Of a stretch of 35,310 bases of DNA, positions 9,825 through 17,975 are shown in pieces. The translations under genes were made by a program, and so were the position numbers. Source of the DNA: Chara braunii. Taxonomy: Eukaryota > Streptophyta > Charophyceae > Charales > Characeae. Positions within the stretch are counted from its first letter, which is position 1; each line of letters starts with the position of its first letter. The stretch lies in NCBI GenBank assembly GCA_003427395.1, contig BFEA01000209.1, forward strand, positions 1,523,761 to 1,559,070, given 5' to 3'. The notes below the pieces were generated by a model. That model was not told the origin of the DNA. It saw only the letters and a list, made by a program, of their open reading frames with translations, and did no database searches.

Positions 9825-11276
9825 TCCTAGTCGTATTGGGTACTAGGGACGTCTGGCCTATCTTCGAGGGCCCGGGTCTTTCCTTTCTGAGCAGCTGACT
9901 TGGCGAGAGCAAATTGTTTCCGGTTTGCCTTGCAATGCTGCAACATGCGTTCGTTGGCTTGTTCCGATATGGACAATAGGTGTCCGTTGGCTTGTTCCGA
10001 ATGGGCAACGGAAGATCTTCATTCGGCTGTCCCTCGACGGACCCTCGTTGTTCTGTTGCGGGTCGGATGGTTCCGATCATTCCCAACCCCGAATAACCCA
10101 ATGTGATGTATTGGTTAAATGGAATAAGTTTCATGACTTTCTCACTCATGGCTACCGCACTTCCTCCTCCTTCTATCTCTTTGATCATCGTGCCCACCCT
10201 CCCTGGTCCATTAGCTACCGGTGCTGCCACCACCGGGGCAACTCCTATTCGGACTTGCGTAGGTCGGTGGGGCAGTCTCGGGCTATATGGCCGGGCTGGT
10301 TACACGCTCAAGTTAGACCATTGCTCCGCCCATGGCCTGAGTGGGGGCTGCTCCTTGTGTCGTTGGTGCTACTCTGACGGCAATGGGACGCATCGATCTC
10401 ATTAATGATTCAATCCGAGCATTGTGCTCGCGCTGTTCCTTCTTACTTTCCTGCATTAAGTTAACCAGCGTTCGAGTTAGTTCCAGTATCGCGTTTGATT
10501 CGCTTGCCTTTACAGGGGGATCTGGGGGAGGCGAAGGTGCAACCATTACGGGTAGTCCTATGGGTGTGTCAGGTATCGATCTCTTAGCTACAACCTGTTC
10601 TAAGTAAGTGACGGGGCCGGAGACGAAACCCATGTTCTCAAATTTGTTTTGAAGCGCGGCCAACTAGTCTTTTGCGCTGGCCTGTTCCGAGGAATCCCCT
10701 TCCTTAGCGTGGTCCTTCGCTTCCAGGAAGCTAGCGGCAAACTTCCTCTCCATCTCTTCCGCCCCATCCATAATATGTTGCATAGTGTGGTTGATGGCCC
10801 TTTCGCAGTTTCGCCCTAATCGCCCGGCTGTGAAGCCCATCGATGAACAAATATTTTCCGACCTTCTCCTCCCTCCCGGATTTAACAAACAGTCTGTAAA
10901 ACCTACTACGATATTCTGTGACCGACTCGAGGGGCTTCTAAACCCTATCTTTGATCATAAAGAAGGCCTGTTCAGGGTAGATGTAGTCGAATCTGTTCAA
11001 GACGTCCCTCTCGAAGGTTGGGAGGTCGATCCAGGTGTAAGTGTTGAACCAATGGTGTGCACCCCCTCCCAATCTGACGGGGATATTGATCCTGGCTTCA
11101 TCGTTGTGGTACTATTGTGCTCGCAGTGTGGTCAGCCATGCCCCGACCAGGTGATGCGCAGGGTCAAAGAGATACAAGTTGGGTGGAGTCGCAGGTGTGC
11201 GAGCTCGGATTGGTGGCCTGGGGACAGGTGCCCATCCTAGCTGTACATTAGCGTTTGGCGCTTGATTGGCGTTCAT
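9808..11276 (-). pseudogene. gag: gag, capsid-like region with remnant zinc knuckle, broken
   Basis: Gag forms the virus-like particle. I place the start at ATG 11274-11276 (AACATGAAC, A at -3), about 140 bases downstream of the primer site. The frame then runs MNANQAPNANVQLGWAPV. The capsid-like stretch resembles the plant Retrotrans_gag pattern: INIPVRLGGGAHHWFNT, then TFERDVLNRFDYIYP and SVTEYRSRFYRLF. In-frame TAGs interrupt it at 11112-11114 and 10938-10940, and a third TAG lies at 10664-10666 after a frameshift. At about 10270-10312 a zinc knuckle remains as CNQPGHIARDC with a stop just before it and the first Cys lost. The C-terminal part includes a short internal repeat (RNKPT twice). 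Confidence 0.85.
9952..10017. repeat. 33-bp in-frame tandem repeat in the gag tail
   Basis: CGTTGGCTTGTTCCGA occurs at 9952 and again 33 bp later. On the minus strand this encodes an 11-residue repeat containing RNKPT twice. Being a multiple of three, it keeps frame, unlike the 145-bp duplication. Confidence 0.75.
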
Positions 11277-11420
11277 GTTGGCGGCCTATCGACCAGCCGA
11301 TCTACTCCTAGTTACTATAGGATCGCATCGCGGCGTGTTCCGCTTTTTAGGTTGCCCTCTGTTCGCCAGATCGTTTGTGCGTCCTGCCGACTTGCTGCTC
11401 TGTGAACTCGCTACGTGTCG

Positions 11421-11432
11421 GCTCCGATACCA
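11421..11432 (-). promoter_or_regulatory. Primer-binding site, initiator-Met tRNA type
   Basis: The minus strand reads TGGTATCGGAGC, which differs at one base from the common plant site TGGTATCAGAGC complementary to the 3' end of initiator-Met tRNA. It lies at the inner edge of the right LTR, overlapping the shared LTR end by about three bases. This fixes the right LTR as the 5' LTR and the element as minus-strand. Confidence 0.85.
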
Positions 11433-11617
11433 ACCTCACGCCCAGCGTGACTTGCTATTCGGAGTGGGATGGGGGCTCGAAAGTGCGAAAAGGGGGTGTG
11501 CGAAGGATATTAGGAAAGTGGGGTTGGAGTCCCAGGTTAGAACTGAGATCTCTTGTGGCAAGGTTTAGGGGCAGCTGTGCAAGATGGTAGGCACAAGGCG
11601 CGTCGCGGAAAATGGAA

Positions 11618-12205
11618 TTACCATCTTCGCTGGCTTCGTCGCCGGGAGCGGATTTGAATTTGGTGGACCGGGGGGACGCTATGGCTATCGCGTTGTCTGA
11701 ACAGTTGCTGGCGTCGCTCGTAGCAGGTCTCGGGATCCGACGAGGCTGGTGTCAGACGGAGGCTATGCGCGCTCTGCTCGACTTCGGTTCGCGTTCGTCG
11801 GACAAATCCCGCAACTCGATACACGAGGTCTCGCTGGCATTCCACGCACGACGTGCACGACGTGCGGGGCCAATAGCGAGCTATAGAATTCCACGGTACT
11901 AATGTGAGCTGGTGATACGGAAGGAGACGATAGAAGGGAGGAAAGTCGGTATTGATAGCGACGAAACCCGAAGATATATAATATTGGGTATTATTGGTGT
12001 TGGGATAGTCTGGGATCCTAGGATTCCTGCCTATAGCCCACTGAAAGTCCCGCTCACACAGTCGATCATTTTCAGATCGACAGGGATATTCAGGATTTGT
12101 TAGGTTCCCCCGTCGTCTAAGTTGTTCTCTCTCCGAGTATTCACGATATTCCGGGTCCCTTAAGCTTTCACGATCGATGACCCAGAAGGGCGCTTCTGTA
12201 GCCAT
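11618..12205 (-). CDS. LTR-resident reading frame, right copy (195 codons)
   Basis: The ATG sits in a strong context (GGAGATGGCT). The frame stays open for 195 codons and is sense relative to the element. The first 132 codons match the left LTR copy. A stretch of about 42 residues from AIGRNPRIPDYP to FYRLLPYH is identical, and an extra three-residue TSC duplication keeps frame. Three loose N-terminal repeats (RDPEYREYSE, NPEYPCRSE, RNPRIPDYP) suggest a low-complexity or repeat protein. The C-terminal 60 residues are Arg/Ser-rich and less convincing. No family is recognised. If translated, it would come from the 5' leader of the element RNA, ahead of gag. It could also be a chance frame held open by short DNA repeats. 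Confidence 0.4.
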   Translation of the reverse strand: MATEAPFWVIDRESLRDPEYREYSEREQLRRRGNLTNPEYPCRSENDRLCERDFQWAIGRNPRIPDYPNTNNTQYYISSGFVAINTDFPPFYRLLPYHQLTLVPWNSIARYWPRTSCTSCVECQRDLVYRVAGFVRRTRTEVEQSAHSLRLTPASSDPETCYERRQQLFRQRDSHSVPPVHQIQIRSRRRSQRRW

Positions 12206-13147
12206 CTCCTATTTGGCGGATACACATTTCTTATGGTGAAGCAAGGCCGAGGTCGACTCATGCAAACGTGCACGTATGTGGCGACTCCGTTTTTTTAATT
12301 GTTGTCCTACACGAGCGCGCGCATGAACGGGATGACTCGGATCTTGGCCTTCCACCTCGGCGGGTCCGTGGTCAGCGGTCTTGTTGGCGTATCGATCCTA
12401 TCCCACATGCATGCAACTACCCTTCTTTGCAGACATCATCCAACCATTACACGCATATCCATGCCATTGGTAACGGAAGAAAGAAGAAGAAGCAACCGCT
12501 CTGACGTCGAGGACCAACACATCATAACATTCCCGAGGTCACACAAGAATCAAAGGCGGGCAATCGAACAAAAATATGCAGCATATCCAACCAGATCCGG
12601 AGTTATCACGCAGCGCGGATAAATACTAGAAAGTGACGAAATTTGGATTAAGCTAATACCATTGAGCAAAACAAAATGGGAGACTCAAGAGACCACTTGA
12701 GAAGGGGTGGGAGAAGGGCGCAAGTTCATTCAACAACACACAAGAAACAGAAGATCCACGACGATTCTCTAGGACATCCGAGATCGCCGCAACAAAATTG
12801 GCAAATGTTGGAATCAAAAATTATACAGAAGGTTGGAAGAAATACACCATCCCACGCACATCTGTCCTCTCTCTCTCCCTCTCTCTCCACACCACTCCCG
12901 ACGCGGGCAGTCCGTCACCTCGCATCAACAGAGAGTTGTCACCCCGCTTGGTCCGAATATGCAAGCCAGGTTCGCCTGTGCGCCACAGTCCGTCGTGGCC
13001 CACACGTCAACCCCGCATACTCAGCATCAGCTCGTCGGATCGCCCAACTCTCTCGTTTACTTACCTTCCGAGCTTACTCGTTAGCCGATCCTCACTGACC
13101 GCGCTAATTTCGAAATTCATAGAGAGCCAACTAATCGCGCTTGTGAA

Positions 13148-13154
13148 ATTTATA
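13148..13154 (-). promoter_or_regulatory. TATA-like site in the 5' LTR
   Basis: The minus strand reads TATAAAT after CATGCATG, conserved with 2252-2258 of the other LTR. It lies about 760 bases into the LTR and is the best candidate core promoter for the element. No expression evidence is available from sequence. Confidence 0.4.
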
Positions 13155-14039
13155 ACATGCATGCTTGCGCAAGAAACCTGGGATTATGCCTAAGTGAGAG
13201 GAAGGGGAAGAGAAGGAAGTGCCTATTTCTGCATGGTTAGGCCGTGGCGTGGGGGAGGAAACCACTCTCCACGCGTCGATCCAGTCATGCAACGTGGGGA
13301 CCAATCAGAGAAGAGAAAGGGATGTGCATTCACAGGTGGGGGCGAGGCGGGAAGGAGAAAACACAAAGGACATCAAGAACAGGAAGATTGTGGTTGCAAC
13401 TACTACGCCCTCCAAAAATTATAGTTACACGCAAGATTAAGGCGCACATCAAAGCCCCGATCTTGCCAAGGCACGGTGCGCGTGAGTAGGATGCGTCGCG
13501 CAACCAGGTTGCCAGGTACCTAAATTCCTAGTCTAAATCTTAATTGCAGAAAGAAAAAAAAAAATCCGAAAAGAAAAACAATATCGAGAGGCCGCAAGGG
13601 CTCGACATCAGTTGAAAATTTGAAAAACGACATTCCTGCGCGCTGATCGCACAAAAATTCTCATTTCCCACAGCAAAACAAGAAAGAAGCTATGGTGACC
13701 GTTATTTATCGCGCTCACTGGGGCGTGGTCACCCAATCGTCTGCGTAGGACTTTCCCGACCCTGGTCCTGAAAGCCAAAAAGAAAGAAGCGAGGGTATCC
13801 ATGCAACTTGCCCAGCCGACCCATAGCCATGCACTCCACCCGACCAACCAGTCCTTAACCCGTGAAGCAACTTTGCGCAGAAAGTCGCGCGATTACAGAA
13901 AATAGTTTGTCACAGTGTCTACTAGTGGTTCTACCCTGACCAAGATCTTACCTGGGACAGCCCTTCTGACCCAACCTGGGCGCCATGTTCCTAGCATAGC
14001 CTACTATTATTGCCATATTAGGGGTTGTGTTATTGTTCA

Positions 14040-14168
14040 CGCTGAGGGGGCAAGGTTATCGATTCCGTAACCCGCACCAGTTCGCTGCAGGGCTGATTCC
14101 TGCCAGGGAAGGCCTCCGGTCCATCCCCCCTTGCACCCTCAGTTGGTATTATTAGTCCTGAGTTTATG
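14040..14168. repeat. 125-bp repeat, copy 1
   Basis: The stretch from GAGGGGGCAAGGTTATCG to the GAGTTTATGAT end is repeated at 14698-14822 with good similarity (shared blocks GGTTATCG, TCCGTAACC, CACCAGTTC, CATTCCTGCCAGGGAA or close variants). The two copies flank the tandem array between them in direct orientation. Confidence 0.8.
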
Positions 14169-14170
14169 AT

Positions 14171-14670
14171 CCTAGGCCAGTCCGAACTGAGTGTTTCCAC
14201 GAAGCCATCCGAGGCAATGTCTTACCTAAGTCAACTCTAGACCAGTCTGGGCGCCTATTGGGATGATGTTTACAGTTGGTATGTGTCCACTCTGGGCCAG
14301 TCCGGAACCGAATGTTTCCTCGGAGCCACCATAGGCAGCGTCCCTAAGCCAACTCTAGACCAACCTGTGCCACTCCAGGCTAGCCCGGAACCGAATGTTT
14401 CCTCGGAGCCATCCTAGGCACCGTCTCACCTATGCCAACTCTAGACCGGCCAGAGTACCTATCGGGATTATTCCATGGTTGGATTATATGGTCCAGGCTA
14501 GTCCGGAACCGAATGTTTCCACAGAGCCACCGTAGGCAGTGTCAGGTCCAAAGCCAACTCTAGACTAGCCTGTGTGTCGCTCCAAACTAGTCCGGAACCG
14601 AATGTTTCCTTGGAGCCACCCCAGGTACTGTCCTGCCTAAGCAAACTCTAGACCAGCCTGTGTACCTATC
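14171..14670. repeat. Tandem array with alternating long and short units
   Basis: Five copies of a core near GTCCGGAACCGAATGTTTCC, followed by a GAGCCACC...AGGCA block and CAACTCTAGACCAGCCTG, start at about 14181, 14301, 14383, 14502 and 14591. The steps are 120, 82, 119 and 89 bp. The long units carry an extra segment (for example CCTATTGGGATGATG) that the short ones lack, so the real repeating unit is a dimer of about 205 bp. Confidence 0.85.
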
Positions 14671-14697
14671 AGGTATAGACATGAATGAGCATAGTAT

Positions 14698-14822
14698 GGA
14701 GGGGGCAGGGTTATCGGTCCGTAACCGTAGCACCAGTTCACCACAGGGCTCATTCCTGCCAGGGAAAACCTCCAGCCCATGCCCCTCTGCACCCCCCCAG
14801 TCAATTATGAGCTATGATTTAT
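14698..14822. repeat. 125-bp repeat, copy 2
   Basis: Direct-repeat partner of 14040-14168. It lies immediately downstream, on the minus strand, of the first tRNA-like module, so it may be the body of a tRNA-headed short retroposon. Confidence 0.75.
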
Positions 14823-14831
14823 GTGTTATGT

Positions 14832-14899
14832 GTATTGGAGTTGAACCCGGGACCTCCAAGTTATGATGTCAGACCTCTACCCACTGAGCTATTGAGGTT
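14832..14899 (-). repeat. tRNA-like module 1
   Basis: On the minus strand this has TAGCTCAGTGGGTAGAG (A box and D arm), an anticodon-like loop reading ATCATAA, and GGGTTCAACTCC (B box), spaced as in a tRNA. The T stem and acceptor stem pair poorly, so it is not a functional tRNA. It is a tRNA-derived repeat head or pseudogene. Confidence 0.65.
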
Positions 14900-14991
14900 A
14901 TTAGTCTGTAAAGGTGCTATGCCAGGCTCGGGGCAAGTACTCGGGGTGCAATCTACACCAACCAATTGTGCTCGGGGGAAATTGCGGGCTG

Positions 14992-15055
14992 GCAAAGTCG
15001 AACCCGCAACCTCCCCGTTGCAACACCAGAGCTCTGTCAACTGAGCTACCACACA
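14992..15055 (-). repeat. tRNA-like module 2
   Basis: The minus strand carries GTAGCTCAGTTGACAGAGC, with a perfect four-pair D stem, and a B box GGGTTCGACT. The anticodon stem is damaged and the T stem is weak. It is the middle of three modules spaced about 130-155 bp apart in the same orientation. Confidence 0.65.
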
Positions 15056-15121
15056 CTTGCTTTTACCAACTGGCCGTCTCGAAGGTGAGACGCCAAGCAT
15101 GCCACAGGCACTATCGTGGGG

Positions 15122-15190
15122 GCAATGGGAGTTGAACCCACGACCTCCTAAGTGCCGCTTGAACGCCTTACCAACTGAGCTACATCTGTA
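15122..15190 (-). repeat. tRNA-like module 3
   Basis: The minus strand reads TGTAGCTCAGTTGGTAAGGC and later GTGGGTTCAACTCCCAT, which forms a good T arm. The D stem has mismatches and the acceptor ends do not pair. It is the rightmost of the three modules and on the minus strand would be the 5' one. Confidence 0.65.
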
Positions 15191-15310
15191 GTTCCCTTTC
15201 TTTTCCTGTTTTTGCGGGGGAGCAGTTTCTTTTTTGGGTGGGTCATGGTTTGTGAGGGTTTTTCTGGCCCCGGCAGTTTTTGTTTTTCCAGGGTTGGGCC
15301 TTATGGACAG

Positions 15311-15398
15311 TGGTTTCTACAGGGGAGGGGGCTCCACCCGATGAACGGGATTGGTGGTTTCTACAGGGGAGGGGGCTCCACCCGATGAACGGGATTGG
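15311..15398. repeat. 44-bp tandem duplication
   Basis: TGGTTTCTACAGGGGAGGGG and the following CTCCACCCGATGAACGGGATTGG occur twice back to back, essentially identical, at 15311 and 15355. Confidence 0.9.
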
Positions 15399-15540
15399 AG
15401 GCCTTGCGACCCCTGAATCTGCAGCTCTTTTACGTTGTATTTTTGCCTTGGGTAAAAGAAAAGAAAAAAAAAACAACAAGGGACAGCAGTCTGGTTTTGG
15501 CCATGATTTCTGTCTCTGGATATCACCCTGACGCCTGAAC

Positions 15541-15629
15541 CTAAGCTGGGTAATGGTTCCAGTACCTTTTTGCTTTTTCTTTTCCTAATCTGGGCAATGG
15601 TTTCAGTACCTTTCCTTTTTCTTCTTTTC
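15541..15629. repeat. 44-bp diverged tandem duplication
   Basis: 15541-15584 and 15585-15629 share CTAA-CTGGG-AATGGTT-CAGTACCTTT followed by a T/C-rich tail. They abut the left terminus of the foldback element at 15630. Confidence 0.75.
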
Positions 15630-15804
15630 CAGGGCCGGTCCCACTAGCACAGAGGATTGGATTGAATTCCTGAATCTGGACTTCTTTGTGGAAAAAAGAT
15701 GCAGAAAATTGCGATTGATCTGCTTTCCTGCATCTCTGCACAAAACACATCCAGATTCAGGAAATCAGATCCAATCCTCTTTGCTAATGGGACCAGGCCC
15801 CCTG
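15630..15804. mobile_element. Foldback (MITE-like) element, 175 bp
   Basis: The left arm (15630 to about 15690) and the right arm (about 15746 to 15804) are inverted copies: CAGGG at one end and CCCTG at the other, then GGTCCCA-TAGCA, GAGGATTGGAT and CCTGAATCTGGA. The loop is about 55 bp. CAGGG termini recall hAT-type elements, but no 8-bp target duplication is visible. The outer sequence is shared with the termini of 16205-16853. Confidence 0.7.
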
Positions 15805-15872
15805 GCTGTTTGCTGTGGATTCACGGCTTCTCCTTTGGTGTGTGTAATCAAACCAGCTGAGTCATTGTTTAA

Positions 15873-15905
15873 AAGAAGAAGAAGAAGAAGAAGAAGAAGG
15901 GAGGG

Positions 15906-15963
<58 letters not shown>
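15873..15963. repeat. (AAG)n followed by poly-A tract
   Basis: An AAG/GAA run (15873-15899) is followed after GAGGGGC by 56 consecutive A (15908-15963). It could be a plus-strand retroposon tail, but the sequence before it is the foldback element rather than a recognisable retroposon. Confidence 0.9.
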
Positions 15964-15966
<3 letters not shown>

Positions 15967-16091
15967 TGGCAGATCCAGCCCATGTGGCTGAACGCTACAC
16001 ACATGTAACAGCAGTTGATCGGAGCCATATTTTCTAAAGGCTAAACAGGGCATGTGTTCGAGCCCTACCTGAACAAGAAGGGTACCATAAG

Positions 16092-16149
16092 GTTGGATTG
16101 GATCCACCTGAGAATGGGTAGCCTAGTAGACCATATGTATGTGGTCATA
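16092..16149. repeat. Direct repeat, copy 1
   Basis: TTGGATTGGATCCA, GAGTGGGTAGCCTA and TATGTATGTGGTCATA (or close variants) recur at 16867-16931, just outside the other end of the inverted-repeat element. Confidence 0.8.
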
Positions 16150-16204
16150 AGAAGGTTGTGTGTGGTCATAAGAAGGTTGGGCTGACTGCTGGTGGTTTGA
16201 TAAA

Positions 16205-16853
16205 CAGGGGCGAGGTCCCACTAGCAACCGGATAGGATAGAAACGAGTTTGTGAGGCAGTTGAGTGACCCAAATCCTGCAGTAGTGATCCCTCGGCCAGT
16301 ATTTTACATGTATTACCCGAAAAAGTAAGGAGATCTTTGTTCCCCTCCTCCTCTCTTTAACACTGGGCATGCCCGTGCAAAGAAAGCTTCCCGCCAGAAT
16401 CTTTTCAATCTGTTGGGGGTGTGGCCAACCCCAAAGGAGGGTGGGGTTGGCCTTAGGCCCACTGGATAGAAGATTTTCAGTATTTTACTTGTTGTTGTGC
16501 AATTATCTCATTGGGTGGAGCCCTCCTTCAATCACGGAGTATATGGAGGGTGTCAGGATCAGTGCTGACAGAAGTCAAGTTTATTCCAGAAAATGTNNNN
16601 NNNNNNNNNNNNNNNNNNNNNNNNNNNNTTCACTGTTGTTGCAACCACCACCATCAGATCATTTGTGATCTGATGGCTGGGAAGCACTCTGCCGTGATTT
16701 CCGGTGGGAGGTCTCTGTTTCTTTTTTTCTTTTTGGCCTTTCTCTTGTTTTCTCAGCCCAGAAATTCGTAATGAACCTGTCTGGCCGCTGCCACTCAGTG
16801 TCACACTGGACCGGCCACACCCCTATCCAACTGCTAATGGGACCTCGCCCCAG
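16205..16853. mobile_element. Non-autonomous element with terminal inverted repeats
   Basis: The left end CAGGGGCGAGGTCCCACTAG and the right end (inverse of CTAATGGGACCTCGCCCC, near 16834-16851) are inverted copies for about 30 bp. They match the ends of the 175-bp foldback element, so both belong to one terminal-repeat family. No transposase is encoded inside. An N gap interrupts it. A local hairpin around GGCCAACCCC/GGGGTTGGCC lies at about 16420-16456. Confidence 0.6.
16597..16628. other. Assembly gap (32 N)
   Basis: Undetermined bases. Reading frames that cross this gap are meaningless. Confidence 1.
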
Positions 16854-16866
16854 GGCATGAGTTCAG

Positions 16867-16931
16867 TTGGATTGGATCCATGGTCCATCTGAGAGTGGGT
16901 AGCCTAATAGACTATATATGTATGTGGTCAT
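16867..16931. repeat. Direct repeat, copy 2
   Basis: Partner of 16092-16149, with a small insertion (TGGTCC) after GGATCCA. Confidence 0.8.
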
Positions 16932-17734
16932 ACTGTCCGTAGCATATAGTTCGTGGACCAATGCACTCCCCGTCAAGGGAGGTGCTCATCTCCTCTCCGC
17001 TCATCGAACACATGAATAAGGTTAGCGATAGGGACTAACCCCTTTTGCTTGCTGCAACATTTCTCACAGACTTGAAGGCAACACTGCCCGTTGATCTTCA
17101 TTATCTAACAATAGTACCTCCACGCAGAACATGCACTTCGTGAAAACTGGACCGAAATCGAAGTTCATTTTGCCAAATTATGCGATACGTTTTTTTCGTA
17201 AACTAGTTTCGAGGACAAAATTTAGACCTTAGGTTTGGGTGTCACAACAAGACGAGAAAACTGGTTTTCAAGAAAACACTGTTAGCCCTGCGATCCATGT
17301 CTCACAACAACGTATTACAAAACAAGTTATTTTCGCAAACTGAAGGCACCCGAAGAAGCCACGTCAATAGCATAAAAGTTTTGCAACGAAGTTTGAGATT
17401 GTCCACCAGTACAATCGAGAGACCATATAAGAAATGAAAATTGGTCGGACTCTAGAAAGGGCAGAAAAGCAAGGAAACCAATTCCCAATTGCCTTCATCA
17501 ACTGTTTCCACAAAAACAAACAAAGAAAAATCCCCTCCGAATAACACTTGGGTTAGCGTGCTCCGCAATCATGAACCATAGTAATTAACTAGATCAACGG
17601 ACAAAGGAGATATTACAAGCTGAAAATGAGATTGAGCTGCTTATTTATAAGTTCATTGCAAGTACGACGTACAACAAGCAGCCCATGGCGCAAGTCCCAA
17701 CAGTTATACAGAAAGTCCACAGCCATCCGTGCAG
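16932..17734. other. Unassigned sequence
   Basis: No open frame of note, no tRNA-like motif and no internal repeat is visible to me. Confidence 0.5.
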
Positions 17735-17975
17735 CGAAGGTGGGAGCAGTGGAGGGGGGAGGGGGGAGGGGGGAGCAGCGGAGGAGCGGATGAGGGGAGG
17801 GGGGAGTGGCAAAGGGGGGAGCAGCGAAGGGGGGAGGAACAGAAAGGGGAAGGGGGAAGTGGCGGAAAAGGGGATCGAAGGAGGGAAGCAGAGGAGCGGA
17901 GGAGGGAAGCGAAGGAGCGGAGAAGGGAGCGAAGGAAGGGAGGGCGGAGGAAGGGAGGGCGGAGGGGGAAGGACA
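17735..17975. repeat. Purine-rich (GGA/GGGGA) minisatellite
   Basis: About 240 bp of nearly pure purine on the plus strand, with irregular units such as GGGGGGAGCAGCGAAGG and GGAGCGGAGGAGGGAAGC. Long frames here on both strands are low-complexity artefacts. The composition could form triplex or G-quadruplex structures (inference). Confidence 0.9.

Larger units (their letters stand above)
536..13914 (-). mobile_element. Degenerate Ty3/gypsy LTR retrotransposon
   Basis: Two direct repeats of about 2.48 kb bound an internal region of about 8.4 kb that encodes, on the minus strand, gag, aspartic protease, reverse transcriptase, RNase H, PHD-like finger and integrase, in that order. Integrase after RT/RNase H defines the Ty3/gypsy (Metaviridae) order. 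A primer-binding site matching plant initiator-Met tRNA lies directly inside the right LTR, which makes that LTR the 5' one. Every gene has stops or frameshifts. No convincing 5-bp target duplication is visible (GATGC before 536, GTGTC after 13914), and no purine tract sits beside the 3' LTR. With the LTRs only about 90% alike in the part sampled, this is an old insertion. The total length, about 13.4 kb, is large for a gypsy element because of the long LTRs and an extra 3' module. Confidence 0.96.
11430..13914 (-). repeat. 5' LTR of the gypsy element
   Basis: This LTR matches 536-3011 over its whole length. It starts in element orientation with TGTGAC at 13914. It would carry the promoter: a TATA-like site at 13148-13154 would put the transcript start near 13120, leaving an R-U5 of about 1.7 kb. 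An unusually long leader like this contains the LTR-resident reading frame at 11618-12205. The CT-rich stretch near 12865-12890 is shared with the other LTR. Confidence 0.93.

Noticed and set aside
14171-14670. Hammerhead ribozyme in the satellite units
   Set aside because: The minus strand has a GAAAC block in each unit, but no CUGANGA core or suitable cleavage site is present at the right spacing.
14832-15190. Three functional tRNA genes
   Set aside because: A and B boxes are present, but acceptor, anticodon or T stems fail to pair in each.
16000-16075. Plus-strand tRNA-like sequence with GTGTTCGAGCCC
   Set aside because: Only the B-box-like part is good; the A-box candidate is weak and no T arm can be paired.
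16369-16804. Frames on both strands spanning the N gap
   Set aside because: They contain undetermined residues and exist only because N codons are not stops.
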